From: Citrus sinensis
Taxonomy: Eukaryota > Streptophyta > Magnoliopsida > Sapindales > Rutaceae
Assembly (NCBI RefSeq): GCF_022201045.2
Contig: NC_068560.1
Location: 35,923,001 to 35,987,000 of the forward strand
Length of the DNA stretch: 64,000 nt
Direction of reading: 5' to 3'
The position numbers and the translations under genes are program-made. Positions within the stretch are counted from its first letter, which is position 1; each line of letters begins with the position of its first letter. The notes beneath the pieces were generated by a model that was not told the origin of the DNA, did not search any database, and was given only the letters and a program-made list of their open reading frames with translations. Positions 26,412 to 38,185 of the stretch are shown in pieces.

Positions 26412-28039
26412 TGGGATGGAAATTGGCAAAAGAATGGGCAGTCGATCTAAAAAAGCATCATGACCTGCCAACTGTTGTCATGCTATTGAGACATTTACAG
26501 ACAGTCATTAAGTTCCACACTCCTTGCACGTTACCCACTCCCGATATCTGGTGAATTTGTTGACATATCTTTACTACGGGTTTTGCTTTTTGGGGAGATA
26601 AAAGTGGGGTGCGGGTAGAGAGTGTGATTCCACCACTATTTATGACTTCGGTCATTTTTTGTAACGCATAGATGTAATGGTATTGGCAAAGATTATTCTA
26701 AATTGGGCAATCTGATGCCTAAGCAAGGTGTTTTGTTTTGCAGAGACGAACACATAAAACAGCTATGTTGTATTATCCTCCTAATGCTAACTGTGTATCT
26801 CTTAACTTTGAAAAAAAAAAAACTTGAATTTATGATTTTCTGTGGTCCATATTTTATTGTTAAAAACACTTCAGATGTAGTTTTGTTCATCGATAATCCT
26901 GTTGCAACATGCCGTATCAGGTATGTAGCCTGATGATTTTAGTTGGGGCAATTGACGGTGAATCAGTTATGCTTCATTCACTCGGCCAAGTTTTCAGGTG
27001 ATCACTGAATACATTCGAAAATGGTTTAATTACATTAATCTATAATTTTGTTTGGATGATTATCAATTTTCCTATGTTAGAATCAATGTATATCACTTAT
27101 CTTTCTACTATTTTCATAATATTTAAAAATTTCCATAACACCAAAAAAGTTGAAGAAAAAAAAGAGTAAATGAGTCATTTGTTTGATAATTTATATTGTG
27201 AATATAAAATAAATATTTATTTAAGAAGAAATATTTAAAGAAATATATCTTATTATTAATTTTTTATTCACACTAAAACATATGTTTCTTATTTTTAGTA
27301 CTTAATTTTTTAAAATTCCAATTTATATGTTTTATAATAAATATGAATAAAAGTATATTTAAAAATAAAAGTAATGGTGTAAAATTATGTCACCATTTTT
27401 TTCCCTATTATGAAAATAATCAAGGAATATGTAGTATATTTTTATTTCAATAGAAGAAAATTTGACAATATCCCTCGTGATTTATTTCCTATTATATAAA
27501 CTATCATTTTACTATTTTTTTATTTATCCTTTCTTTTGTTATATGCATGCATTCAACCTTTTTTTTTGTGAATGAGAATTTTAAATATAATAAAACTTTA
27601 AGTGAATGTGTTTATAATAGATCTATCTCTTTGTATTTATATATACTATTTTTATAATAGATTTTGAATTTCAATTAATACATTTATTTTAATTCCAATG
27701 ACTAAACAATTATTGATTGGCTTGTGTAATTAACAAGAAAAAAATATCAATGTAATATACTAAAAATAATGTTATAAGTATCATATATTAATGTAAATAA
27801 ATACATGCTTTAGCTATATATTTTATTTTTCATACTTTATTAAGTAAACATTATCAAATTTTTTTAACCATTAAATAATTTATTTATAATTTATTATAAC
27901 TAATAAATATAAGTATTGTTAATATTTATGAGGGTATTTATGTTAAAATATTAAATATTATTATTATTATTTTTTTATATGGACTTTTAGTTTAAGGTTT
28001 CTATATGCGGACGTTAATTGGCTGTACTGAATTTCTCGT
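26412..28039. other. 3' flank and AT-rich spacer
   Basis: Roughly the first 400 bases are presumably 3' untranslated region of the gene ending at 26,411. From about 27,050 to 27,990 the DNA is extremely AT-rich with no open frame of interest. Confidence 0.5.
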
Positions 28040-28202
28040 ATTTCAGATAGGGAAAACAAATCCCATCAAAATTGATAGGATTTTGAACGTTTACATCCAA
28101 AACCCACGAAACTCATATAGCTGCGCGCTCTCCGTATTCGTTCAATTGCCTCCGACGCCGCCATCATCGCCGTTTCCATCAAGTTCCGTCCCGATACCGA
28201 AG
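28040..28202 (+). other. Probable 5' untranslated exon of the DPH4-like gene
   Basis: The stretch ends in a good donor (GAAG|GTAAAT at 28,202/28,203). A matching acceptor (TTTGTAG|GGAC) lies at 28,910/28,911, 42 bases before the coding ATG. The sequence between is AT-rich and non-coding. The 5' boundary is only approximate. Confidence 0.5.
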
Positions 28203-28952
28203 GTAAATCCTCAGATTCCCTCGTTTTCGCCGATCCTTTTTCTAAGTTGTCATCGAAAACAGGCCCCGGTAGCGTTAATAACAAATGGGCAAATTGTTTA
28301 TTTGGACGATCTTAAAAGTGTGAATAATGATGTAAATTTGTCAATTTATTTATTCCCAATTTGGGTGTAAATGACTTTGGGTTGGGTAATGAATGGTGCA
28401 CTGGATTTTGACTGGGAAGGTAGGTAAGCAATGGGTTGGAGAAAGAGAAATAATGGGGTTTTTTAGGGTAATCAGAATCCCAGAGAATTAAGAGTGATGT
28501 TGCGTTTAGGGATTTTGTGAATTATCATTGTGATGTTTTACGCTGTATATAATAAAACACCTACCCAATGCCGTCTACACCATTCTAGCATTCTATCAAG
28601 TGCCCTTTGTTACGTTGTATGTGTTTGCGTATGTTAGTTAACACCTAGTGGATTAATCGTAAATACGAGCTGATAAATCTGTCACTGGAATAAAGTTGGA
28701 AGTGGTTTCAGTGGCCTGCATTTTGGCAAGTCTTGCTGAGGTAGATTGTCCATCATATGTTGGTAACTAGAAGATCTACAAACATCTGCAGGACTACTGA
28801 TTTTATTCATGAGTGCAGGGCTGTGTTAATTTCTGCACTTCATAATCAATTCTGATATAGGTTTGTTTGTATTGAACTTCAAATTGATAGCTTATTTATT
28901 GTATTTGTAGGGACTCTAGTGGAAGCTGAACTTGTTCCCATTGGATTCAACC

Positions 28953-29501
28953 ATGATTTTTGGTGAGAGAGCAATAGAGGAAACACATTATGATATTCTA
29001 TCTGTGAGAGTAGATGCGAGTTATGAAGAAATCCGTACAGGATATCGATCAGCCATCCTCAATTATCATCCTGATAAACTACAAAACACATCCGAGCTAT
29101 CTGATCATGACCATGAGTCAGGGGACAGATTCCTAAAAGTACAGAAGGCTTGGGAAATACTCAGCAATTCTAGGTCCCGAGCAGTGTATGATAGCGAGCT
29201 CCGGGCTTCGAGACAGGGTATGATTGCTGCTGAGGATGTTAGCTTAGAGGATATGATGATTGAAGAAAATGGAGAAGTTCTGGATCTCTTTTATCAGTGT
29301 CGATGTGGTGATTGCTTTTCAATTGATTCAATGGAGTTGGATGATATGGGTTATACATTGTTAAAGAATGGGAATAAGATTTCTTTACAAAGTCCAGATA
29401 CTTCGCCAGCATCTGTTATTCTACCTTGTGGTTCTTGTTCTCTGCACGTTCGTTTGTTGGTCAATGCTGACATTGAGGTTACAGCTGATGGTCATTTGTG
29501 A
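28953..29501 (+). CDS. DPH4: J-domain / CSL zinc finger protein, DPH4 homologue
   Basis: An intronless 182-residue coding region. Residues 11-80 form a J domain with the diagnostic HPD at 39-41 in YHPDKL, followed by FLKVQKAWEIL. The C-terminal part is a CSL-type zinc-binding domain with Cys pairs CRCGDC and CGSC. This combination is the DPH4 (DNAJC24) architecture; known members bind iron or zinc and assist the first step of diphthamide synthesis on elongation factor 2, and J proteins of this type stimulate Hsp70. The in-frame stretch upstream (to about 28,932) lacks an ATG, so the ATG at 28,953 is the start. Role in this plant is by family inference. Confidence 0.9.
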   Translation: MIFGERAIEETHYDILSVRVDASYEEIRTGYRSAILNYHPDKLQNTSELSDHDHESGDRFLKVQKAWEILSNSRSRAVYDSELRASRQGMIAAEDVSLEDMMIEENGEVLDLFYQCRCGDCFSIDSMELDDMGYTLLKNGNKISLQSPDTSPASVILPCGSCSLHVRLLVNADIEVTADGHL

Positions 29502-31070
29502 TTAAGTGGAATGATTTTTTTTTTCCTGATTTTGTGGCTAATGATTTGTGCTTAGCGTGATTTCAAAGTTATAGAATTGCTGTTATCTAAAGCACTCACT
29601 TCACTTGTACCCGCTGGGACAAGACCCCGAGAATAGAGTCCTCTGTTGTAAACATTTCTCCCTCCAATTAATTAGTTTCAATGTTTCATGATGGTTAGCA
29701 GCAATACTGACTGATGTTATCAATATTATGGCGCTATGATATCAGATTAATATTTTCTGGTTTATTTGTGCATTGAGCTGAGACTTGAGATCCCCAGTAC
29801 AACACGGACATCTTTTATAACCAGAACAAATACTATAGAATTAAAAACGGAAAATTGCACATTTCTATCTTAATTAAAAAGAACAAGCAAAGATTATGAT
29901 GATGCGGACTTACGCAGCGTGGGTGATTGATCCCAATTCTCAACTTTAAGGTTAGGAACACGTGGCGTCGTATGAGGGCAACTACAGTTAATACCGCGTG
30001 TGACCGTATCAGAGCAGTCCCACCCCCGATTCCCCAGGAATATAATACTAGTCAGGATCTTGCCGAAGGACAGAAAAGGGGGGACAAAAAAAAAAAAAAA
30101 AAGGCGTTGCGGCCTCGTACTGATTTACCTCATCCAGTATTTTAGGAAGAAACAGGCTTGGGTGACGAGTGTGAGAGGTATGGATTCTTTATTTACAGCT
30201 GCTTTTATCATCTCTGTTCTCCTCTTTCTTCCTGCTATCTCCGCAACATTGAGTCTATCTATCTCCAATCGAAATTTGGACTTTTGTTGATTATTTCATT
30301 TTGCATTTCAAAGAAACCATTTTTTTTTTTCTGTGAGAAAAGCAATTCAAGTACAGTTAGCAGCCGTGTAGTTGGTACATACAGCGAAAATCACTTTCCA
30401 GATTTGTAGCTTGAGCTGATTCTATTTCAAAAATGGGTATGGGATTAAATTAGTTGCTGAAATCACCATTGCATTTTACCGGTTCTATTAAAATACCGAT
30501 CATTTTGTCTCTAGTCTGAAGAGCCCACTGCTGATTGTAATTATTTCATTAACAAACAAGTATGAGAGATTTCAGACTAGGACTTGTTTTGTGGTTTTAT
30601 AACTTCACGGACTCTTTCTAACCCTGTGCTAAAGTAAGGAGTGTTATTTTTTCCTTCAATATTTGTGCTGTTTGTTTATATTATTCATATGTTCTTGTAT
30701 ATATTCTTTTTCTTTCTATTTTTCCTTTTAACTGTTATATGCTTCAGAAACAATATGCCAAAAACAGTACTCAGAACAATCTTGGTTAAAATTGTATCTT
30801 GAACTATGGTTCTGACATTTTAAGTGATTCTTCTTAGGCTTGCGCCACTTGAGAATTTCAATCAGCAATTGGACTGCCTACATAAAAGGGTCAAGACTAG
30901 GTTTAGTTAGGCTGTCTATATTATTAAGGTTCAAGTCAAGCAGCAGACTGCCTCTTTTTGGTACTTGGTGGACAATGTTGCAGTGATGAATATTGAAAGT
31001 CAGATTCTTGAGTTATTACTAAGAAAAACCTTCACTTGACTTGAACTAACAATCTCAGCTGAAAAGAGAG
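29502..31070. other. 3' flank of DPH4 gene and leader/intron of the next gene
   Basis: The left 150 bases are probably the DPH4 3' untranslated region. An A-run lies at 30,087-30,104. A possible non-coding first exon of the next gene ends at GTGTGAGAG|GTATGG near 30,176 and would join the acceptor CAATCTCAG at about 31,059, just before the ATG at 31,071. Otherwise no gene is seen. Confidence 0.45.
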
Positions 31071-31460
31071 ATGGGATCTGCTGAGGGAAGCCCCCGTTTT
31101 AGTGTCTTTAATGGTGTGAAGATTATCCCATCAACACCTGAAGTTCTCATGGCAGAGATTAATACAGCTATTGCGAATCTTGAGTATGTGCGTGCTACTG
31201 CTCATCTTGACTCTCCATCTTCTTCCCTGTTGAAGAATACAAACTCTGATGCTAATGTGACTCCTCAGTTTGATGTAAAAATGGCAGATGAGGCTTATAA
31301 GGCAGGATGTGCAGCGTTGGCCGCTGGCAAGCTTGATGAGGCCCTTCATTCTCTGAACCTTTCTCTCTCAAAATGCCCACCTGATAAAACTTCTGCTGTT
31401 GCTAAACTTCAGTCGCTAATTTCTCTAACATCTCAGCAACTTCACAAGTCTCCTAACTGA
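31071..31460 (+). CDS. Small uncharacterised protein with a helical (TPR/MIT-like) C-terminal half
   Basis: A single uninterrupted frame of 129 residues starting at a clean ATG that follows a purine-rich leader. The N-terminal third is Ser/Pro-rich (EGSPRFSVFNGVKIIPSTPEV). Residues about 75-125 (ADEAYKAGCAALAAGKLDEALHSL, continuing to LTSQQLHKSPN) look like an antiparallel helical hairpin of the tetratricopeptide kind: the A-A-G-K-LDEAL spacing is typical. One repeat is too little to assign a family. The composition is coding-like and the gene stands alone between DPH4 and the next gene. I know no function; it could be a short adaptor. Confidence 0.65.
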   Translation: MGSAEGSPRFSVFNGVKIIPSTPEVLMAEINTAIANLEYVRATAHLDSPSSSLLKNTNSDANVTPQFDVKMADEAYKAGCAALAAGKLDEALHSLNLSLSKCPPDKTSAVAKLQSLISLTSQQLHKSPN

Positions 31461-33588
31461 CTTAATTGGTTGTGGAATTAAATGGAGCTCACACTGTATG
31501 TTCAGATGGGTAATTGCTTGATTGCATGTTTCTTTGATCTTATTATAAAGTATTGTAGTGTTTGTTTTTATTTATTCATTTATTTCATTATTTTTAACTT
31601 TCGTTGCGGAGGTTTTTGTTGTTGTGAAACAAAAATTTTACTTCCAGCTACAAGTTCATTTCTCTGGTTAAGGGGATTTACTGCAAAGTGTGAGAATATT
31701 TATATATGATAAAATTAAGGTTATTTGTCTAACAAATGTCATAAGGGATGCTCCTAATCACTAAAAGATGGCTCTGCTGTCTCATGCAGTCTTTGTGAAA
31801 GACGAACCAGAAAGAGTGTTTGGTGAAATTGCTTTTATTAAGGCTGTGCAAGGTTGGACTAAATTACTTTCTATATCTTTGACTTGATATTTGCAGAAGT
31901 CAGATTGCCAGTCTTTCTTAACATTATGTTCAATTGTTTGGAGATTCTATTTGATGATTCATACTCGGGGATGAATATAGATCAGATGTGGCAAGCTTTT
32001 GAAAAACCACTCAAAGTCGCCATGAACACAATGTTGAAGGATCTTCTTGCTCGAGAAAAGGTTTGCTTCTTGCGTTTCTTTGGCATTCCGAATCGGATGC
32101 AGTTTCAGCTAGTTGAGCTGTTGAAAATGTGACAGATCTAAGGGTGTAAATTTTTTTTGTAAGACATGCTATTTTGGAATATGATCATGATTTTGTGCTA
32201 AATGGGCTTATTTTGCTCAACATTGTAAAATCGCTCTTCGTTTATTCCTTTATATATATAAAAACGTTCAGGTTTTTCATTATTCTTAAGGGCTTTCCAT
32301 AGTCTCATATTTCTCCTGTTATGTTCGCGCCTCTGGGGTAAGGAAGCAATTTTATGAAAGAATAATTCATAGTTGAATGTATTGATGACTTCTACTAGCT
32401 GTAATGAGTCGGCTAAGTGTTTGCTTTTTGATTCAGGATATCCCCTGATTCAATTAACAGATAGGCATACACATCCAGATACAAATTCTCTTCAAAAAGC
32501 AAACGCTTAGCTCACTCATTACATTTTACGAACGAAATTATTTCCCAATTGAACTTTTTACATGGCTGCTTACTCCACGCCTCGTTAGTTGAGTACTTGC
32601 TTCTCTCTCATCATAACTTCGAAAGAAAACTTTTCTTCCTCATCTCAGTCTTTTCTTTTTAAAAGACAAAAAGTAGTTGATTTTACAAATATCCAGCCCT
32701 GCTAGCATGATCAGGTGGGGCATTGTTAACTGTTTAGACTTTAATGCGGGTTTCAAATGGACTGCATCATGTCATCTAAGTCATCGTCATGTCGGTTAAA
32801 AGAGAGGGAGAAAGAAAAAAAAAGGACCATGAATTACACATTAAATGCTTTTTGACCTTTGTGGTGGAATCATCAGTATCATCTTTTCTACCCGAAATGA
32901 TCAAGTGGGTGGTTCATGTGAGGAAATAGAAGATAGCAAGAAACAAGTAACTGATAAAGAAATATCCAATAATTGAAACGAAAATTTTCTAGCTGGCAGA
33001 TAAGATATTGATCAGATCCAATTGTTCAAGGAATTGGAAACAATTGGAAGAATCAGGTAAGTATACTCAACTGATATTTAAATTATTTTCGTATTAGAAA
33101 GGAACCCAATTTGTGAATAATATGTTTCTTGGTTCTGTTAGCATGAGAAAACTTGTGAATAATACGTTGATTGCATTTGTCAAATAGCAAGCGGTGCGGT
33201 TTGGTGTCATGTCTAGTTCCACTTGACTTCCGGGAGCGAAAACTTGTAAACTAAGCATTTGCTACGGATGATGGATGGCTTTAATAAATTTACTTTTTTT
33301 CAAAGAGATGGATGTATTAGAATTTTCAGCAAACAGATAAGCATCAAACGGCGATAAGCATTCGTGCGGGATTTGAGGCTGATTGTTAGATTGTCTTGTG
33401 TGCATTTTTTTACTTTGTCTTTACCCCAAAGTGTTAGAAATCTAGTATTTTCAGTAAGCTGTAAGGCCACTATCACACAAGCGATGCAAGTCGATTTCAA
33501 ACATCAAAGCAGACAGTGAGCTTTTTATATAAGTCATGACTCAAACTCAATTTGTATTTTGCATATTTCATCCAGCTGCTTCTCCAAC
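31461..33588. other. Spacer with a foldback repeat
   Basis: Contains the 3' region of the 129-aa gene, an open frame at about 31,884-32,132 without recognisable similarity, and a hairpin-forming inverted repeat at 32,401-32,522. No gene is supported. Confidence 0.45.
32401..32522. repeat. Foldback (hairpin) repeat, possible tiny MITE
   Basis: The left arm 32,401-32,431 (GTAATGAGTCGGCTAAGTGT then TTGCTTTTT) is complementary, with few mismatches, to the right arm 32,491-32,522 (AAAAAGCAAACGCTTAGCTC then ACTCATTAC). The loop is about 60 bases. No clear target duplication. Confidence 0.7.
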
Positions 33589-34337
33589 ATGAGTGTCTTT
33601 TATCATGAAGAGCCAACGCATCACCACTCCAAGAGATGCAAATTCCTTGCTACGGTTTTGAAGGATGCATTTTCCAATTGCCGCAGTTTCCATGGACGGC
33701 TTTCAACTTCACGTCCAGAGGATGAGAATCAAACAAATGACTTCGATGAAGAACTGGAAGTACTCAACCACTAACCAATGCAGATTTGATTTGGATTATC
33801 CTATTTTATTATCAATCTTTGAATTGAATGCATTTTGCTTTTGGGTTGCTGTTACCGCAGGTGGTTGTTTCAGAGATCCGAAGTCGAGCAATGGAGAAGT
33901 TGAGGCGCAAGCCAGGACTAATGACAGATAGCTTTTCCTGGGTCTTTTCTCCAGGGACTAGAGAAGTGTACATAAAAGCTTTACAACAAAAAGAGGAGGA
34001 TGATGAAGCTGATGAAGATGCAAGAGAAGAATTCTTTTCAATTGGCAGTTGTTTGTCCTGTTATTCGAGTGCCGTGAGCGGGGAAACATTTTACTCTGTT
34101 AAGACTAACTTCTCTCGCAGTTCAAGCCTGAATGGGTTTGATTATCAAGATTTTCGGAAGCTTGATTTTCAGGATTTGCGGCGGTCCATAATACGGGAAC
34201 TCTGTTATTGTGAAGGATGGCCATTTGGTCTCTGCAGGAAGGCTGTGCTACTTCCACCGTTACCCAAATCACCATCTGAATCTTGGTCATGGCATAAAGG
34301 CACCCGAGGAAGAATTGCTAAGTTGCCTTACGTTTAG
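33589..34337 (+). CDS. Uncharacterised plant-specific protein (215 aa)
   Basis: Two exons, 33589-33759 and 33861-34337, joined in frame at GAA|GTACTC and CCGCAG|GTGG, give 215 residues. The N-terminus (MSVFYHEEP then KRCKFLATVLKDAFSNC) is followed by VVVSEIRSRAMEKLRRKPGL, an acidic stretch (EEDDEADEDAREEFFSIGS), Ser-rich sequence, and the most distinctive block LCYCEGWPFGLCRKAVLLPP then LPKSPSESWSWHKGTRG. I recognise this tail as conserved among plant proteins of unknown function. No transmembrane segment or signal peptide is visible, so it is probably a soluble cytosolic or nuclear protein. The in-frame region before the ATG begins at a TTG only. Confidence 0.78.
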
Positions 34338-35056
34338 AAGAATAAATCTTGTTTATCGTGTCCTTTTGTTTCACTGCTGGCGCCGCCGATTAAGAATAAT
34401 AAAGAGAGCCAGCGGCAATTGGTTTGCTGTTATTTTTCATGATGAATATTGAATTCAATCAAGGGCACGCGATATTGCTCTTCATTCCCGCTTCATTTGC
34501 ATTCAGAAATTCACAATTGCTTAATACAAGCATTAAAATTAGCAAATGCTTAAGAGCTGTAAATTCAAAATGTATGTATAATGACATTCCTTTTGCATTT
34601 GGTTTCTTTTGAAGTCAGTTAGGCTCACAAATGTGATTGAAGGTGCAACTTCTTGTAACCAAATGCCACTGGCCCATTTCAAGCATTTTTTATCCCGTCA
34701 TATAGATAAATATAGTACATGTCCTGCCGTACTCGAGTTGGAATTTTGATGACTTAATGGTCCTGTTTGAAGGGTTAAGATTTGGTAAGGCCACACTACC
34801 AAGAAATTGAAATGATGATAGTTTACGAATATCCAGTAAGAGAAATAACCAGAATTTCCCAAACCAGATGAAAACACGATAAACCACAGATTTATTAATT
34901 CTTAGTTACTGCTGACAAAAGAAGCTTTTATTCATCTGCCATGCAATTCCAACCGCGGTTTTGCTGGAGTGAGTGTAACAAACTGTCTCCCACTACTCAG
35001 AAGCAAGTTCCAGATGTAAAGAAACCCATAATCACAATAAACCTTTCAGCTATGGG
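34338..35056. other. Convergent 3' flanks
   Basis: The 3' ends of the plus-strand 215-aa gene and the minus-strand SDH5 gene face each other across about 720 bases of AT-rich DNA. No gene is seen between them. Confidence 0.5.
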
Positions 35057-37158
35057 CTAAGCTCTCTGTTCAACATATGACCCCGCAAGTCCTGAGGTTC
35101 CAAGAACAGTAACCTGCAATCAGAAGTACAGCAAGTTATTAGAGGGTGTAAAATTATAAGGGATGGAGGAGAAAGGGAAGGACGTATAACAGAATAATGG
35201 ATTATAATTTTCTAGGCGGTCATATGGTTACTAGCCGATCTATGCTAGATAGATGTACAGATAGAAGAAGTCAATTGAACTTATGACCTAAATGAAACAT
35301 TTGTCTGTTCCTCAGTAAGAAACATTGGCGTATTTTTATCCTTAATTGGTCTTCCAAACATGAAGCTTCTTATGGAACATCAAATAGGAATGGTACCATG
35401 AAGCAGGTAAATTGCTAATATTCATGAATAAGTTATCTAGCAAGAATACCGCAATGACACTGACAACCATAATAAAATACCTTTCCCCACTCAGAACCAA
35501 GGCCGGCACATCTCATCTTTAGGAAAATCATCTTTGAACCCAACTCTGTTTCTACCTTCTTCCGCAGATAGGATTCATCAGGGCCAAATGCATCCAAGTA
35601 GGTAGCATAACGTTGATAAACTGTACGAATTGCAGAGGATAATTCATTTGACAAGGGTTTTACATTCTACAAAAGATTCAGATCATCAGAACATGACAAC
35701 AGAAGCGGCAGAAAGAGAAAACAAGTGTACATTTTCACATAAAAATTTATAGTACCTCACCACTTAGCCCAATTTCATCATCAAATTCCATTTTAATGTT
35801 CATAATAATCCCAATGAATTCCTCAACTGCTTCAGCAGCACTGAAAACATTTTTCAAGACCTCCTGGCCAGCCTTGTCATCATTATTTCTGGACAACGCA
35901 CTCTTTGCATCATGGATGACAGAAGCAGGAAGCTCACCCCAGTCTGCAGCCATCAAGTCCTTGAAAGCACGCTGAATTTCAGGGTCTCTTATTACAGGCA
36001 TGTGAGCAACATCTTCACTGAAAGAACGGTTGCATCCTATGCTCATCACAAGAGAAGACCGGCAATCTAAAGATTTGCACCATGGAAAAACAAGTTCAGA
36101 ACATGAAGCTATCTCTCAAAAGCACAAAAGTTAAACAGAAAAGTGCAAGTAAACCTAACCAAACACAAATGAAATTGTGCAAAAGTTTCAGAAGCAATTA
36201 TGGCCAAAATGGGCCATGCTTTGATAATTGTTAAACTACATATTCGCAATGCAGCCATCACTTATACCTAGTTTGAAGTTTCTACCAGAAAAATTACAAG
36301 TAGCGGGTCACACCCATTGCCTATGATTCTCAACAGCTGTTGCAGTTTAAAGATCTATTAATGTATTTGAAACTTATTGCAAGCTGGTTTCTTTTTTCTT
36401 TTTTTTTGGGGGGGTTGTTGTTGGAGGGTTCACAAAATCCCTAAACAATCATAAAGTAGCCAACTCTTGGCATAATATGTTTCAGTTCAAACAAATAGGA
36501 GAGGCAAAAAGCAGCAACTTGCTAGTAATGCAGAGAACTGTGATCACTTGTGATGTTTGTGAAGGTCCTTGGCCAACACAGTTGCTGAAATAAGTTGTTA
36601 CTTAGGGAAAGGGCACAGTATCTTGACATCCAGAACTCTCTATAAACCTGCTGTAGCATATACTTTAGCTTGCTAAAAGCTACAAGAGACAAAAACACGA
36701 AAGCTAATAATTCAAAAAATAAAAATTTCGCTCAAACATCTCTTATCACCTAACATAACCATGAAGTAACAGCAAAGTTAAAGCGGGACAGCAAATCGGA
36801 CATTTTTTTCTAAAAGAGCTACGAGTCCAAGTAAGCTGATACATCAGATAGACAGAACTTAATAACAGCAAGTTGATCAAACTGCATGCATTTGGATAAT
36901 CAATTTTTTTGAGACTATCATAAAAAACAGAAAAATAAATTATTAATTTGTGGATCTGATAATAAGGAGGGAAGAGAAGGAAGTACCAAAAGGGATGGAT
37001 TTGGAAGGAATCGAAGCAGCAGGTGAAGATAAACTGAAGAGCGATCGAGAAGACGACAAGTGGCGGAGATGATGGTTGTTGGCGGCGGCTATTAGTGAAG
37101 ATCTGACGCACGCTGCTTGCCGTATGGATCTGACACTCATTACTGCTATCTTCTCCAT
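35057..37158 (-). CDS. SDH5: Succinate dehydrogenase subunit 5, mitochondrial
   Basis: Plant-only accessory subunit of respiratory complex II in the mitochondrial inner membrane. Exons on the minus strand: 37158-36987, 36066-35756, 35666-35481 and 35113-35057; total 241 residues, in frame. The first ~70 residues are rich in Arg, Ser and Ala with almost no acidic residues (VRSIRQAACVRSSL, LRHLSSSRSLFSL), as in a mitochondrial transit peptide. The mature part shows blocks I recall from Arabidopsis At1g47420: RDPEIQRAFKDLMAADW, DDKAGQEVLKNVF, LRKKVETELGSKM, RCAGLGSEWGK and a C-terminal VTVLGTSGLAGSYVEQRA. Intron 1 is about 920 bases. The functional role of the subunit in plants is not well defined. 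Confidence 0.82.
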
Positions 37159-38185
37159 TTCTCTCGCTGCGGTGGTGATGCGAAAATCTCTTGTGGGTTT
37201 TCTTCAAATCAATTGGCGTTGTTTGTTGCTCTATTCGACTTTTGAGAATTGCAGAAACGATATTTTGCAAAAATGGCTGAAGTGAGGTACGATGTAGAAA
37301 TGGATATTACCAATGTACCCCGTCTTAAACGCACATCAGTTTTTACAATGATTAACTAGCGAGATAGAAAATTTCTAATCATTTTCTTATCTTTTTAAAT
37401 AGAAACTGACGTCGGATTTTATATTTTATCCTTCAAATAACTAAGTATTTATTTATGCAACAAATAAGAAAGTAAAAAGATAAACTTTCTCATAAAAAAT
37501 TCTTCAAATAGGTAAAAATTAACATTAATTTAATTGAATATTTCCATTCACCAAATTTAATTACCCTTCATTTTATCACTCCAACTATTTTAACTAAATC
37601 TTTATTTGTAAGTAATTTTATGCTGTTTTTAAATGTCATAATCATCATCATCATCATTTAATAATTCTATTGATGTACTTTTAATATGTTTTTCAGTTAT
37701 GTTTGTCCATTTTTAATTTAATGCATGCTAATTAAAAAAATAACTAGTAATTAATAAATTAAATATATAATATTATTTATAAAATTAAAAAAACATGTAG
37801 CTATATATGTATGAGTTTAATGATATTTAACAGGATAAAAAAAGTACCATTAAATAGTTGTTATTTTGTTTGAAAGGAAAAATAAATAGTAATTATAGGT
37901 TTTATAGTTATTTTCTCTTTTTAATAAAAATAATAAAATATTGATAGAAGAAAAATAAACTAACCGGACAATATTAAAGAAGGAGAAACATACCTTATTT
38001 GAAAAAAAATCCTAATTAAAGTGTCTTTTAGAGTATTTAATATTGATGCGGCTCTTAACATTTTGATGATGTTCTTATCCTTTTGAAAAATCATTAAATT
38101 TGTTAATTTTTTTAGGTTTTATACACTTAAAATGAACTATTAACCAGCATCCTTCATAATAATAATAGTAATAATAATTCAAGTT
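37159..38185. other. Upstream region of SDH5, AT-rich spacer
   Basis: Promoter side of SDH5, then about 900 bases of very AT-rich DNA with no open frame of interest. Confidence 0.5.

Noticed and set aside
31884-32132. Open frame after the 129-aa gene
   Set aside because: No similarity recognised, TTG/ATT-type start and no matching splice partners.
37640-37670. Minus-strand (GAT)n run coding DDDDDYD, considered as an IRONMAN-type peptide because that family lies near SDH5 in Arabidopsis
   Set aside because: The frame stops two codons later and lacks the C-terminal Ala-Pro-Ala-Ala pattern; it is only a (ATC)n repeat.
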